From: Sweltsa coloradensis
Taxonomy: Eukaryota > Arthropoda > Insecta > Plecoptera > Chloroperlidae
Length of the DNA: 64,000 bases
Assembly (NCBI GenBank): GCA_024449915.1
Contig: JAMZAV010000974.1
Span: 62,001-126,000 of the forward strand
Direction: 5' to 3'
Shown: positions 1 to 12,065 of the stretch, one piece after another
Numbering within the stretch: the stretch's first letter is position 1
Layout: each line of letters opens with the position of its first letter
Made by a program: the position numbers and the translations under genes
The notes under the pieces: generated by a model
Told to the model about the DNA's origin: nothing
Seen by the model: only the letters and a program-made list of their open reading frames with translations
Database searches by the model: none

Positions 1-9
1 AAGCCTTAA

Positions 10-575
10 GAGGGTACGCTGAGCTTGGCCCAACTCAAATGCGCGCAAACAGGTGTTGATGATTTCTGCTGAACGGTAGGTAATATCATTACCAAATTTT
101 GAATGGATGTTAATAACGTACTTTTATATTGATATCCGTAATTGGTTGCACAAAATAAGCGTTAAAGATCCATTGCGAGACATAAGTTCAAAACGTGAAA
201 AATGGGAAATCCAAAACATGGATTACAATTCTGGAAATTCCCACCAAACCGTTTATCTTACGATAAAACCAAATTAACCTGCGCGTTCACATTGATTTAA
301 ACGTTGGGTTCCATTATGCAAATTTGAGTTAAAAAAATCTGTTCATTTGGAATAAATTCCCGAAGTTGACCAAAATTGAGTAAATTTTTGTGATTTCACT
401 AAATTTTAATTCAAAATCAATGAATTAATTTAGGAATATGCGTAATGGATAACATAGATTTAATCTTTATGAACGTTAGTGTGAAATTTGATAATGGTGT
501 TATAAACCGTTTACCCAAAAAATCCAGAAAGCTGAGCGCTTAAACTCGCCTCCGTTCTAGCCTCAGCATACCCTC
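10..575. mobile_element. Non-autonomous element with TTAA target duplication
   Basis: Inverted ends GAGGGTACGCTGAG and CTCAGCATACCCTC lie between TTAA at 6-9 and TTAA at 576-579. The flanks (aagcc and acaggcatac) rejoin to the sequence aagccttatacaggcatac seen uninterrupted at about 10970, so the insertion is visible against an empty relative. TTAA is the piggyBac target. No transposase is encoded in the 566 bp. Confidence 0.65.
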
Positions 576-579
576 TTAA

Positions 580-1165
580 ACAGGCATACAATCAAGAAGC
601 AACTATAGTTACTTGACAATGATCACCTACATTGTTTACAAAGAAAACAAGTCTTTGGACCACTAGATATTTTAAATTCTATTGTTAATTGGTAATACCA
701 TATCAATTAAATCGACTTTGATAAAATTATTGTATTTTAACAAATAATATTGTAATGGAACTTGAAAAAGTAATGAGATCCCACATATAACAAAAAACTT
801 GTAAAAAAAAAAACAGCCAAACCTTACACAATCAAAAGCAATGAGATCTAAAAGAAATGCCAAGCTTCTGTACCCTCCTCTATTTTCGCAATCTTAATAC
901 ATAAATTCACTTTGCCCTGTGAGTGTATCCTTGCAAAGCTTGGCAAAATAAATTTGCACAAACTTTTACAATTTAACAATAGTTGCAAATAAAATTTTGC
1001 CACGCTTTGCAAGGATACAATCACAGGGCAAAATGAATTTATGTATTAAGATTGCGAAAATGTAGAAGGATACATAAGATTGGCATTTCTTTTAGATCTC
1101 ATTGCTTTTGATTGTGTAAGGTTTGGCTGTTTTTTACAAGTTTTTTGTTATATGTGGGATTATTA
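580..1165 (+). repeat. Copy of palindromic repeat family D
   Basis: Matches the repeat at about 10975-11591 (caggcatacaatcaa, cctacattgtttacaaa, aagtaatgagatccca). It contains an inverted repeat: 782-960 is the reverse complement of about 990-1165, around a short AT-rich loop. There is no coding capacity. Confidence 0.75.
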
Positions 1166-2164
1166 ACTAGATGTAAACATCATATTCTACATATAGCAAT
1201 ACATTTATACGCCATAACCTTCAGACTATAAGTAGGAAAATAGCAATCTAGAAAATAAGTGGTCTATAGGTAAAATTCCTTGGCATTATCCATTTATAAC
1301 AAAATAAAGGCGAATTACGATGCACATATTTGTAATATTGATAATTTTTTAGACCATGGTATAATTTTAAAATAGGTTATATTTATTATCTTTGTCTATT
1401 TGTTTCTCCGCCATTGCCATGTGTGCGGCAATCCACATCTGATCTCCGCATCACGTATTGACGTATTGTTTACTTTGATGGGACTTGTCCAAGGCCATTA
1501 CGTGCATCGTTGACTCTCAGGCGAGCTCTCTCACTAGCCTCGGACCCCACATGCGTTGTAGCAGTCTACTTTGTTTTGGGGTTCATTGACTGATTGAAAT
1601 CTACCTGGTTAGTAGGCTTTTGTATCGCTGTAGTGACATAGACATCGTTCCGCCCGGTGGATGAAGAGAATTCGGTACAGTAATAAAAACACCGCTGGTT
1701 CTTATTTAAATTTTAAATCGCTTATCGGCTTTGATTTGTGATTGCGATTGGTATTGCAAATATGACAACGACCGTCAGCAGTACGAGGTCGCCAAAAGAA
1801 AGTATCATACTGAATAAATGTATCACCTCACAATCAAATTCTCTTTTACATCTACGTTATCAATAAAGGCTTTATTTGTAGAATTATTACAACTTTGTTT
1901 TACCTCTTGCAAAATCTGTACCCCACTGTTAGCTCAGTTGGGTGACGGGGTTATGTCACCCAAAACACCATCCAAAATAAAATGTAACGCGTTTAGATAA
2001 TGTTTAATAGTCTGAAAGTTATTCAAGTTGCTAGGCAAATGTTGGGAGTGAGAATATTTTCATACAATCTCTAAGGGCATCCGTAAAGCATTGGAGTTGG
2101 AGTGTCAATGTCATGTCGCCAATGAATGTTGGCTGAGTGAAAGTTGTCATGATCTGAACTTAGC

Positions 2165-2345
2165 TAGAAGTTAATCGATAATGATGTAGAGTTATACGTC
2201 CAATATGCGACTGCAACTGAGCTAAACGAAATGATCGATAATAATGCAGTTTCATACGTCCAATATGCGACTGCGACTGTGCTAATCGAAATGATCGATA
2301 ATGATGTAGAGTTTTAATTCCAATGTGTGCGACTGTGCTAATCGT
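2165..2345. repeat. Three-copy tandem repeat of about 64 bp
   Basis: Three imperfect units carry atcgataatgatgtagagtt, tccaatatgcgactgc and gtgctaatcgaaatg in the same order. Confidence 0.8.
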
Positions 2346-4837
2346 AACGAGAATCCATAGGCCTACTAGTGTGGTGCTATGGCATCGAGAACTCGCCAGC
2401 AGAAACGAGCCTAAGATATGACCATCGAGCGGGAGGATAAAATTGCATTATTAAATTAAAGTAACTTCTTATCCGGGTTAAGAGGTGCAGATTAATTTAG
2501 AACATGCTCTCTATGATTCGATAAAAAAGTTAGAACTATGGTATGGTTTAAGAAGAACATTTCAGCAATTGCATTGTTAAGTTTGTTTCGGCGAACTAAT
2601 ACTTTTATTAAGACAACAACAACAACAAGACTAAACAAGATAATTTATATTCTAAACCGGAAGATGCATGTTCTAAGGGGCTATAACCCCAACAAATTAT
2701 TTTTTACCACATAATCTATACATAATAATATAGTAAAATGGCACGAATTTTTCAATATTTTTTATCCAGAAAATTGCAAAAATAGGCATTTTGGAAAATT
2801 TCTTAAATAGGCTTTAACCTGCTTTTTTTGTTCCACAGAGATACTAGAGCATCGTACCAATGTAAAATGTCCCTTTATAACATCGTGTCTTGAAACTGTG
2901 CACAAAAATACACTCAAACACAAAAAGTAAGCATTCCAAAATAACACCCCTTCTTGGTAATAAGCATATTGACCGAACCACTTGCCCGGATTACATAACA
3001 AGATATAGAGAATTTACAAAAAAGGCTGTAGAGTACGTCAATAATGGCCAATATCTTTTTGGATCAAAATCCTCCAAGGTCACGGGGCATAAAAATCGTC
3101 CCCATGTTATTTCTTATGGGAGATTTTTGCCAATGGGACCTATCTGGAAAAATACCAAGTTTGACCATTTTTTCGGGTCATGGTGGATGCAATAATTGTT
3201 CTGTTGATTTCTAAATTCATAACTAGTTGGCTCGAATGAAATATAGTTTTTGAGTTTAGCGGGTGATTTCGCACCGACAAGCTTATTGCAACCGATAGGG
3301 GTAGTTCATCGCCTGCGAGCGAAGTCTGAAGAGAATGTGACAGGGAAGTTTAATTCCACCACGTGGCAATGATTAGGGGAAAACTGCTCCCATCTTATAC
3401 ATCTGGTAGAATCGATCTTCACTCGATCTTACGCAGCAGTGTTTTGTTCGCAGCTAAGAACTACCAAGGATACGCAGATTGCAGGCGTGGATGTTTCAAA
3501 TGCATGCATGGTTTCGAAGCAACGACAGATGGTTTAATTAACAATCATTACTGTCCCCATACGGTATGTTGGCATTGTCGTGTCGTCCTTTGTCAAAGCA
3601 GAGAAGTCAATGTGCCAATTTAACAGAGGACAATCAATTACGATGTTATCAGCTGAGAACCAAGGCTGAACATTCCTCAATTATATATTTCGGTATAGTT
3701 ACATTAGATATTATTTTATTATATATAAGAGTCATACAATTAAGGAACTTCACTGTTTGCATTAAAAATGGAAATTCTGCCTACTGCGCAGTGTTTTGTT
3801 AAACATGTCCCCCAGTAACTGCTGTACAGTTGGTTGCGGGACAGATTAAACGTTCGATAGTATTTAGTTTAGACAAATTGCTCATTCGAAGTACACCGAG
3901 GTACACAAGTTATACCTAGACCAATATGTTTTACAAATCATGCTATTCAACCTCTACATAGCGCTCGGATGTTTAGGACCTTTGAAAGTCAGTGGTTAAT
4001 TTCTAAAATGATAAGTGAGCGGACGCTTGACTCTGGCCTGGAAAAATTTCAAGAAGTTAAAATATAATTATTTGAAAACCGAATGTGAGCTGGGTCTAAC
4101 AAAAACATTCCAAATGGTGTCATTTTACTGGTTTTTAGCGTGCTTTCGTCGATAATCCACGAATTGTAAGTTAGTTTACAAAATCTTGTCACTTTTAAGT
4201 AATCTTTTTTTTCATTCACAAGAAGATTGGGTATACGGAAGGAATTTTTTCAACTCATACATTGCATTTTTGTAAATAGTACAATGTGTTACAACATTGT
4301 ATTGACTTTACAATGATGACATTTTGAAAAGTAAGTGAGTAGACGCGCGTGCCCACGAAAAAAAGAGTTGAAACTGTTAAAAGTGACAAATAGACAGGCA
4401 AAATTGTACCTTGAAAACATCAAAACAGGACGTAAAAAAACTGTTAATGGACCTATCATATTATTTTTATGTTACTTTCTTTTTATTATAAATTTGATTC
4501 GTTTCATTTACTAAAGGGAGGTGTTTTTGGTAGGCATTCCTGGTCAGTATTTGACAACTACACCAGCCTTTGAGGAAGATATGTATAAAGTGAGAAGTGT
4601 ACAAACACATTTGCATAATATGCTCAACTCCAAAGTATAGTATTTTAATTTTTCCTATATTTGGAGTTGGCTCTGTTTGACATTGCGTTCATACGAGCGT
4701 GCTGTATCATTTTTACGAGAATACATAAAAAATAGTACAAGGAGATGTCAAGAACATCAGAGCCCTACTGATTTACTTTTTTTTACATTTACTTTTTTTT
4801 ATTTACTTGTAAATCAGTTTTTACCTTGTAAATTAGT

Positions 4838-4885
4838 TTTTATAACTGAATAGGATAGACGTTAAATAAATAATAAATAAATAAA
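4838..4885 (+). mobile_element. LINE 3' tail (very short, 5'-truncated)
   Basis: The stretch tttttataactgaatagg, then atagacgttaaataaataat, ends in TAAA-type repeats. Related tails occur at about 12595-12640 (minus), 38262-38300 (plus) and 59095-59140 (plus). A simple tail after a common 3' end is the mark of target-primed non-LTR retrotransposition. Confidence 0.5.
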
Positions 4886-5985
4886 TGAGTAAGCCAGAAG
4901 ACTAGATTTTTAAATTACATTTCTGCTCAAATAATTTTCATATTTATTAATATCCTGGTTTACGCAAGCACTGAAAATATATTAACTATTTGTATGTTTG
5001 TCGCAAAAACCTAAGCATTTATTTGCATCCTGGTTTACGTCAAAATATTCAATATCTTGATTAGTGAAATATAATTCCCCATTTTCTTTATTTGTAACAA
5101 ATTTAAGATTTTCGTTATTTATTAAATAACAGTTACTGTTACAATATTGAATTGTGAGACAACAATACGTACACAAGAGTGGCTGTTCAAGCACTTGTGT
5201 GGTAAGTGAACGTGATCGCTAAGTCATTCACAGCGCCCTCTTTCTGTTATACGGTCTCCCTTAGGTACTAACATTATATTTTAGCAATGCATGTTTGTGA
5301 CGTCACATGAAATTGTGTTGCATATTATATAGTATTATTTTTATCGGATAATCGCCACTCTGGCGACTCGTGTTCAAGATGGCACTTGACAGTTGCACGA
5401 TTACAAACACGTTGATAAGGTTTTATCTCTAAACTTTTAAAATCTAATCAAAATGTCATGAATTGTTGTTCGTTCAATCGTCAACATGTTAAAAAAAAAT
5501 ATTCTGAGGAATCTTAGTGAGCAAACTTGTACTTGATGACAGTGAGAAAACTTGAGGTTTTAAAATTGTGTGTGTTTGCAATTAATCATTGTGTAATACA
5601 ATTTTTCTGTTCGATGTAAAAAGCATAAAATCCTTCATTGTGACCGACATGAAAAGTATTGTTTAGTGATTTAAAAAACTCTGACCAAATGACGTATAAA
5701 ATGACCATATAAGACTATGTGTAGTGGCAGAAATACGAGCTTTTCTTAAATTAGTTAGAAAATAAAGGGATATCTCTCAGCATTTAGAGCAATCAGCCCA
5801 CACTATACCATGCATAGGTTTTTGCGAAATATTATTGATGGATTTATTTACGTAATAAGAGATTCTTTGGTGAGTGTTTTTATTATTCCGTACAAAAATA
5901 CTAATGTATAAAGACAAATTAAATATATACTTTCAGAGTTCTGTTCCAATCTCCCCCATCTTTCTTTATCCTTATCTTATCCCAA

Positions 5986-6180
5986 ATCTCTTATACCTCA
6001 TCAGTAATTATTAATTAAATCTCTTATCCCTCAACCCTCATCAGTAATTAAATCCCTTATCCCTCATCAGTAATTAAATCCCTTTATACCTCATCAGTAA
6101 TTAAATCCCTTATCCCTCATCAGTAATTAAATCCCTTATCCCTCATCAGTAATTAAATCCCTTATCCTACATCAGTACTG
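5986..6180. repeat. 26-bp minisatellite
   Basis: About seven tandem units of the form atcagtaattaaatccctta tccctc. The first units are longer and more diverged. Confidence 0.93.
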
Positions 6181-7029
6181 AAATTTAAAAACATAGGAAA
6201 TGATGTAACATTGAAATTAGTGATGTATAGAGCAAAATGCAGGAATATCGTTGTTTGGTCAACAAGTGCATTGCAAACAAGTAACAACAAGGCTCATCAA
6301 GACTCGTGTATTCTAGTCAAGCAAGGTCTCGTAATCAAACGTGCATTTTGCTGTTTCCATTGGTTGATACATTTGTGTTGTTTTGTAATGAAATGAGATT
6401 TGTTTCTACTAAACCATCCAATTCCTGGGAAATACACTGCATCTCGATGACCCAAGAACGTGATCTTTGTCAACCAACTCTTCCCAAACTCAAAGCAATC
6501 TGTGCTGATCTACAGTAATGAGTGCGGCGTACATTACAAACCAATGTAATCGTTATTATCGACGTAGTTTTCTTCTTAAATTAAGCCAAACGTTTATCTT
6601 TGCTCAAACTCAGTTAACGCACGCTCACGCTCAGTTACACTTGGTTAACTTGCAACAATATTGACAAACAAACATTAAGTCGATAAGAGAAACGTGCACT
6701 ATAGCTAGTACACACGTTTTTTTTTAGTTTTTACAAATGGGCTTAGGCCTAAATAAACAAAAAAATATAAGCACATCCTATGTCTCGCTAGGCTAATTAA
6801 ATGTGATTTTCATTGTAAATGCAAGTTCTCTATGCATTAAAGTTTGGTTGTGTGCACTAAAAACGAGAATCGGTCATGAATGAAATGCGATGCTCTATAA
6901 ATCTGATTCCATGAACTTGGTTAAATAATCGTTTGTTCTTAACTACCTGTTGAAACTGTATTTTTGAACTGTTCTATTCGATTAATAGTATTAGGTTGAA
7001 GAAAAATAATAGAAAAATACAAACATCAT

Positions 7030-7106
7030 GTCGTTAACGGAATGTGAACCCACAACCTTCGGATGCAAACGCTTCGAACTTTCGCTCCAACCGCATGAGC
7101 CAGCGC
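7030..7106 (-). repeat. tRNA-like sequence (tRNA-derived SINE head or tRNA pseudogene)
   Basis: The minus strand reads a type-A-box-like ggctcatgcggttgg and, about 35 nt later, a B-box-like ggttgtgggttcacattcc. The acceptor stem is not convincing, so I read it as a SINE head or pseudogene rather than a working tRNA. Confidence 0.4.
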
Positions 7107-7757
7107 GGTTGGTTAACTGCCTTCAGTATTCGCTTACAATATACGAATATGTGGACCTATTTTACCTGCCACCTTCGTTTCGCCAAATTAAAGTAATTGT
7201 TTTATTTAATTCTCGGTGGTTAGATCTCAGGTCGTACTTTATACAAGGAAAACCTTGGAGGGAGAAATATCCTAGTAAAACCTACCAACGTGTGACACAA
7301 ACAAGGAAGAACCTTCTAAATATTAAATTACTTAGCGTAACGTAACCTTTAGCTAAATGAATAAAAATGTAACGAGTGCGTTATAGCATAGTGTGTGAAG
7401 TAGTTTAAAAAACGAGTAGTCTCATTTCGTTACAAAACAACGATTTCTACTACCGTGCTACCTCTCCGATTCTCTTCAACATTATTTAAAATCACTGTGC
7501 ACCTTGATTTGTAATAAATAGATAAATGGCAACAGCCATAAACAAGTTTGCAGTGTTTCCCTGTTGATTGTAATGTTCTTGACTAATCACGGATATTCCA
7601 GCACTTGGCTTTATAAATCACTTATTTTCATTGTACGAGTGTAAAAGTTTTAATACCATGTTGTAACTGTTATATTGAAGAAAGGTGTATTCACAATTTT
7701 TGATATGTAACCTAATATAATATTAGGGTAATATTGGTAATATTGGTTATCTAGTAC

Positions 7758-7920
7758 CTGGCGGTGGCGCGCGTGTTTTGGCCACAGGGGACGTCTCAAC
7801 ATCCCTTGAAGTATTCGAACTAGCATCCCCTTCATTCCCCTGCACATGTAACATCTTCACCGCCTCCTCATTAGCGGCTGTGAGCTTCTCGACTGTCGCG
7901 ATTTCCCCGTCTTTCATCAT
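7758..7920 (-). CDS. First coding exon of an unrecognised minus-strand gene
   Basis: An ATG ATG in good context (gtcaccATGATG) opens 54 codons plus one base and runs into a donor CCAG|GTACTA. It reads MMKDGEIATVEKLTAANEEA, VKMLHVQGNEGDASSNTSRD and VETSPVAKTRAPPP. The peptide is hydrophilic with a short helical, possibly coiled N-terminal part and a low-complexity proline end, as often seen before the first domain of a regulatory or RNA-binding protein. It is GC-rich against AT-rich surroundings. No later exon is recognised between 1 and 7757, so the rest lies beyond the left edge. The product is unknown. Confidence 0.55.
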
Positions 7921-8200
7921 GGTGACTGTCTAGCTTTGGTTGACACCTCTGGTTGATGACTGTGAATGACAGTCTATCCGACGCACGCACGCACGTGTGA
8001 GGTGATAGGACGGTGCGCGAGAGGCACACGACTCTGATAGCAGATTCCGACGCTCACTTGTCACCACTAATCACAACACAAACTGGTCAGTGAGTCGATC
8101 AGACAATCAGCAACTAGAAGTCGTTTGTTCTAACACTGCCTCTAGCTCTACTCTATACTCCCTCCACACCTTCCCTGCCACTTCCCCTCTCACTAGATCT
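7921..8200 (-). promoter_or_regulatory. Probable 5' UTR and promoter of the gene starting at 7920
   Basis: A GC- and CpG-richer stretch directly upstream of the start codon, with a short acgcacgcacgcacg run at about 7981-7996. There is no clear TATA box at a fixed distance. The call rests on base composition and position only. Confidence 0.35.
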
Positions 8201-9029
8201 TGAGCGACGCCTATCATACCAACTCCTAATTTATCGCGTAATACAATAGATCGATTACTAACCCGTGACGCGAAACCGTTATTTCATGGTGGTTCTCGTT
8301 GAGCGATTTAATTGCGACACGTGACGACAGTGGAGATGAGATAGATCACATCAGCATATTATCCTGCCCGTGCTCTTGTTTACAATTCATACGAGGGAAG
8401 CGAGGTGATGGACGGATGGTTACACATACGACCTACCCATCCGCGTGTATTCAAAACACCAACGAATTAGCAGAACTTATTATATATCTCATCAGGCATA
8501 TTTTTATAGTTTAATATTCAGTTAAAATAGAGTAGGCTAATCTGAAAATGGTAGACTAATACAGTATGCTTTCTTCCAGTCTAGCACCCTGTAGTTAGGA
8601 TATTGTTTTCTACGTGGGACATGAGTGTTTGTGCTACCTCCCTAGTTCGGTGACAGACGATTTTGAAAGAGGATATTATGACGGGTGTTTGAGCTCGGAC
8701 CAACTATTGTTATAATGTTAAATGTGCGTTTAAAAATTCGCTTGATTAGCAACATACGATCTGGACTGGCTGTATCACTTTTCGACTTAGTTGTTTATAA
8801 AGGATGAGCTCAATGATCGATCACAGCACATTTGAAGACAATTAATTTTCTCTTACACAGCTTGGGAAATCACTACAAATAATTGTTGCCCTATATCGGC
8901 CTTCCCGCCTCTTGGGCGGGAAAATATCAATAAATACAAATACACACCACAACCCGATACGATAAACGATAGAACTTCCAAGTGATCCAGACTTGACCTA
9001 TGCATTTTGCGTCAAAGCCTGTTTTTTGC
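8200..9029. other. No gene or repeat recognised
   Basis: Mixed-composition intergenic DNA upstream of the exon at 7758-7920. Short ORFs only. Confidence 0.4.
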
Positions 9030-9667
9030 TTAAGGCTATTCCAGAGCACTGTTACCGATGTTTTGAAAGTCAACGGAAAATGGCTAAAAGTTGGTTGGAT
9101 GAAAGATGAACTTGAATAAAAAAGGAAAAAAAAACTTTTTTTTGGACTGGACAAAAGCTCTATTTTGGCCATTATATGCAAATTTTGGGTCAATATGAAA
9201 ATGAATGTTTTAGATGCAATATTTAATTTTTAGCTATGCATTTTTTTTATTGCTTCAACACACCTTCGTGTCTGGACTGAGCACAAGGGAAAATAATTTT
9301 ATAAAATAACTTTTGATGAACGATTTTTTTTCGTGTTCCGGTTCAAAACTCTTTTTTGTACCATGTGACAAAAAAATCGTACATCGAACATTATTTCCGA
9401 AAATTATTTTCCCTTATACTCAGTCCAGAGACAACGGTGTGCTGAAACAGTAAAAAAAATCATACCTCAAAACTAAATATTGCATCTAAAACATTCATTT
9501 TCGTATTGACCCAAAATTTGCATATAATGGCCAAAATAGAGCTTTTGTCCCGTAAAAAAAAGGTATTTTTTCTTCTTTTTTATTTAAGTTCATCTTTCAT
9601 CCAGCCAACTTTCAGCCATTTCCTTTGACTTTCAATATATCGGTAAAAGTGCTCTGGAATAGCCTTA
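9030..9667. mobile_element. Foldback element E, complete 640-bp palindrome
   Basis: Left arm 9030-9325 is the approximate reverse complement of 9375-9667. The ends are ttaaggctattccagagcac and gctctggaatagccttaa, around a loop of about 50 bp. The same sequence forms the outer arms of the nested structure at 18001-20524. It has no coding capacity; it is a long-TIR MITE. Confidence 0.85.
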
Positions 9668-9689
9668 AATAAAAAGTTTTGAACGTGAT

Positions 9690-10424
9690 CAGTGGCGTAA
9701 CTTCAAATCGGAGGCCCCCGGGCAAAAAACAAAAGTGCCCCCCCCCTCAAAAAAATCTTAATTAGTTACCATACTTTTAAAAAGTGTTTGAAAAACTCAC
9801 CTATAATGTTTTTCGTATTTTGTTTCCGTAAAACGGACAAACCGTTCGAACATTTTAAACAAACACTCAATCTATGCAAACGTTCTTGCCCCCTCGTACT
9901 TCTAAGGTAGATTTTTATTATTTTTAATTTTGAAAAAGATCTTTCAGCGGTGGCAACTGTAACGGGGATTGTTCAAAAAAAGTATCAGTGCAGTAGCCTA
10001 CACACATCGGGAAAACTGTCAGAAAGAGCGAAATTTTCATTCATTCCATAAGGCAGCAAGTTCTTCAGCTGTGTTTTTTTAGCATCTTCGTATTTTCCCC
10101 GTAATTTTTTGAGTTCATCATGTGCATTGTTGATAAGCGTATGAGCTTGGGAGAGGTCCGAGTTACTTCAATTTTACATTGACTATTATATAATATAAGA
10201 AATTTCGTTTCCCATACATTTGTTGCCACCTGAAAAAATTTTCTTGCTCTAATTTAGCAAATGGCCCGTACACAAGTCTTTATGACTTTGCGGGCTTCTC
10301 AAACATTATGTGAAATATGGTATTATGTACCAACAACTGTTTATGTAAACCATAATATTATGTATTTGAGAATAAAAAATATCATTGCATTGACCGGGCA
10401 GCCCGGGCGGTAGTTACGCCACTG
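9690..10424 (-). mobile_element. hAT element with transposase remnant
   Basis: Terminal inverted repeats CAGTGGCGTAACTTC and TAGTTACGCCACTG are flanked by 8-bp duplications AACGTGAT / AAAGTGAT (7 of 8 match), the hAT signature. The minus strand at about 9850-9970 reads PVTVATAERSFSKLKIIKIY then LRSTRGQERL, the conserved C-terminal hAT dimerisation region. A further coding piece lies at about 9990-10125. Stops and short length show it is dead. Confidence 0.88.
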
Positions 10425-10526
10425 AAAGTGATGATTTTTTTTATTTCATATGGTGACAAAAGTATAATATTAGCCGATATTAGCTTAAATGGTTCATAAA
10501 AAAAAACTATTGTTTTGAAACTGTGC

Positions 10527-11591
10527 ATAGATATCTAGGTGCCCGTTAGGGCGCCGCAGCCAAGCCGCGGTGCGCTACACACTCAGGCACCTTATACAGC
10601 AAGCAGAGTTGGGGTGATTTCGAGGTGTCACCCAGCCATCATGAAACGTGATGTGAACTTGAAAACTATCAACATCGAGGGGATTTAGGTACCCGACAAC
10701 AAATGCCAAATTTTATTGGGGTACGACCATTCCTTCTTGGTGAAAATATGACTTGAAACATGCTCAAAATCACTTTAAGGATGTTAGTTACTACTGGCTA
10801 CTACTACTATCTAATTCGTCAGTTTCAATTGCCCAGCGATTCTGACCAAACGGGTGGGGCTACAACGTTCATATTTTACATGGACATTAAGGTATAGTGA
10901 TGTAATTCCCTTTGAAAGAAAAAGTTTAAAAAATTGCTGGAAGGCTTCCAAATAAAGGTTTTAAAATAAGCCTTATACAGGCATACAATCAACAAGTAAC
11001 TATAGTTACGTGACAATAATCGCCTACATTGTTTACAAAAAGCAAGTCTTTGTACCACTATATTTTTTCATTCTATTGTTAATTGATAATTGGTAATACC
11101 ATAGCAATTAAATCGACTTTGATAAATTTATTATATTTTAACAAATAATTTTGCAATGGAACTTGAAAAAGTAATGAGATCCCACACATAACAAAAACTT
11201 GTAAAAATACAGCCAAACCTTACACACTCAAAAGAAATGAGATCTAAAAAAAGGGCCAAGCTCATCTACCCTTCCACATTTGTGCATTCTTAATTCATAA
11301 ACGTACAGTGTCCCGTAACAACACCCTTGAAAAGCTTGGCAAAATAGAATTTGCATGACCATTACGTTAAAATTAATTAGAAAAAAAGAATTTGAATGAA
11401 CTATTACGTTTAAATTAATAGTTGCAAATTCTATTTTGCCAAGCTTTTCAAGGGTGTTGTTACGGGACACTGTACGTTTATGAATTAAGAATGCACAAAT
11501 GTGGAAGGGTAGATGAGCTTGGCCCTTTTTTTAGATCTCATTTCTTTTGAGTGTGTAAGGTTTGGCTGTATTTTTACAAGTTTTTGTTATG
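10527..11591 (+). repeat. Repeat family D, near full-length copy with 400-bp terminal palindrome
   Basis: It starts atctaggtgcccgttagggc, where ggtgcccgttagggcgcc can fold. It continues through a region also found at 21905-22450 and, reversed, at 52563-53090. It ends in a palindrome: 11185-11385 against about 11395-11591 (caagcttttcaagggtgttg pairs with its complement). No ORF. Confidence 0.75.
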
Positions 11592-11597
11592 TTATAC

Positions 11598-12065
11598 TTA
11601 AACCCGCAGAAGAATTCCCCTTGAAATCACACATCTCGGACTGAGCATAATTACTGTATCTGAACCTGAATCAAGTGCACAATTCACAATAATCAAACTT
11701 ATTTGTACAAAAACGTGATAAAAGCTTAAAAGTACATAATTATTAATGTTTAAAAAATACAACTGTTCTCCAAGGTCACGACTTACGAGATAAAGACCAT
11801 TACAATATAATTTATTTTTAGATATTTTTGGCGACCTAGCTCGAAAATGACCAAGCTTGACTCTTATGCCCGAGTCATTGTGAACCTGTTTGCTCAGTTT
11901 TCGCCTTAACACAAACGTAGATATTACTATCAAAACAATTTCCGCCACGCTTGAAGTCACGACCAATACAGCTAATTCCATAGAGATACCATTAGTACTA
12001 ACAGTATGGCTAATTCTATTTGCACCAAGCTTGTGACAAGTAACATCTACCCCAGACTGACGCAA
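11598..12065 (-). CDS. Unrecognised 155-codon ORF with one hydrophobic segment
   Basis: The longest open frame outside PKC. It carries a likely membrane segment (SVAEIVLIVISTFVL) followed by a basic stretch (RRKLSKQ). It abuts the palindrome of repeat D. No homologue is recognised, it lacks coding-like composition, and it may be chance. Confidence 0.12.
   Translation of the reverse strand: MRQSGVDVTCHKLGANRISHTVSTNGISMELAVLVVTSSVAEIVLIVISTFVLRRKLSKQVHNDSGIRVKLGHFRARSPKISKNKLYCNGLYLVSRDLGEQLYFLNINNYVLLSFYHVFVQISLIIVNCALDSGSDTVIMLSPRCVISRGILLRV

Larger units (their letters stand above)
1170..5985. other. No gene recognised; one short tandem repeat
   Basis: AT-rich DNA with scattered short ORFs of no recognisable similarity (for example 2890-3195 and 3363-3623 plus). 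It holds the tandem repeat at 2165-2345 and a short LINE 3' tail at about 4838-4885. Nothing else is supportable. Confidence 0.5.

Noticed and set aside
1921..1960. Possible tRNA start (gttagctcagttgggtgac)
   Set aside because: No T arm or acceptor partner follows; the stretch forms only a local hairpin.
2890..3623. Two plus-strand ORFs of 101 and 86 codons, one cysteine-rich
   Set aside because: No recognisable domain, no splice or promoter context, and AT-rich codon use like the surrounding DNA.
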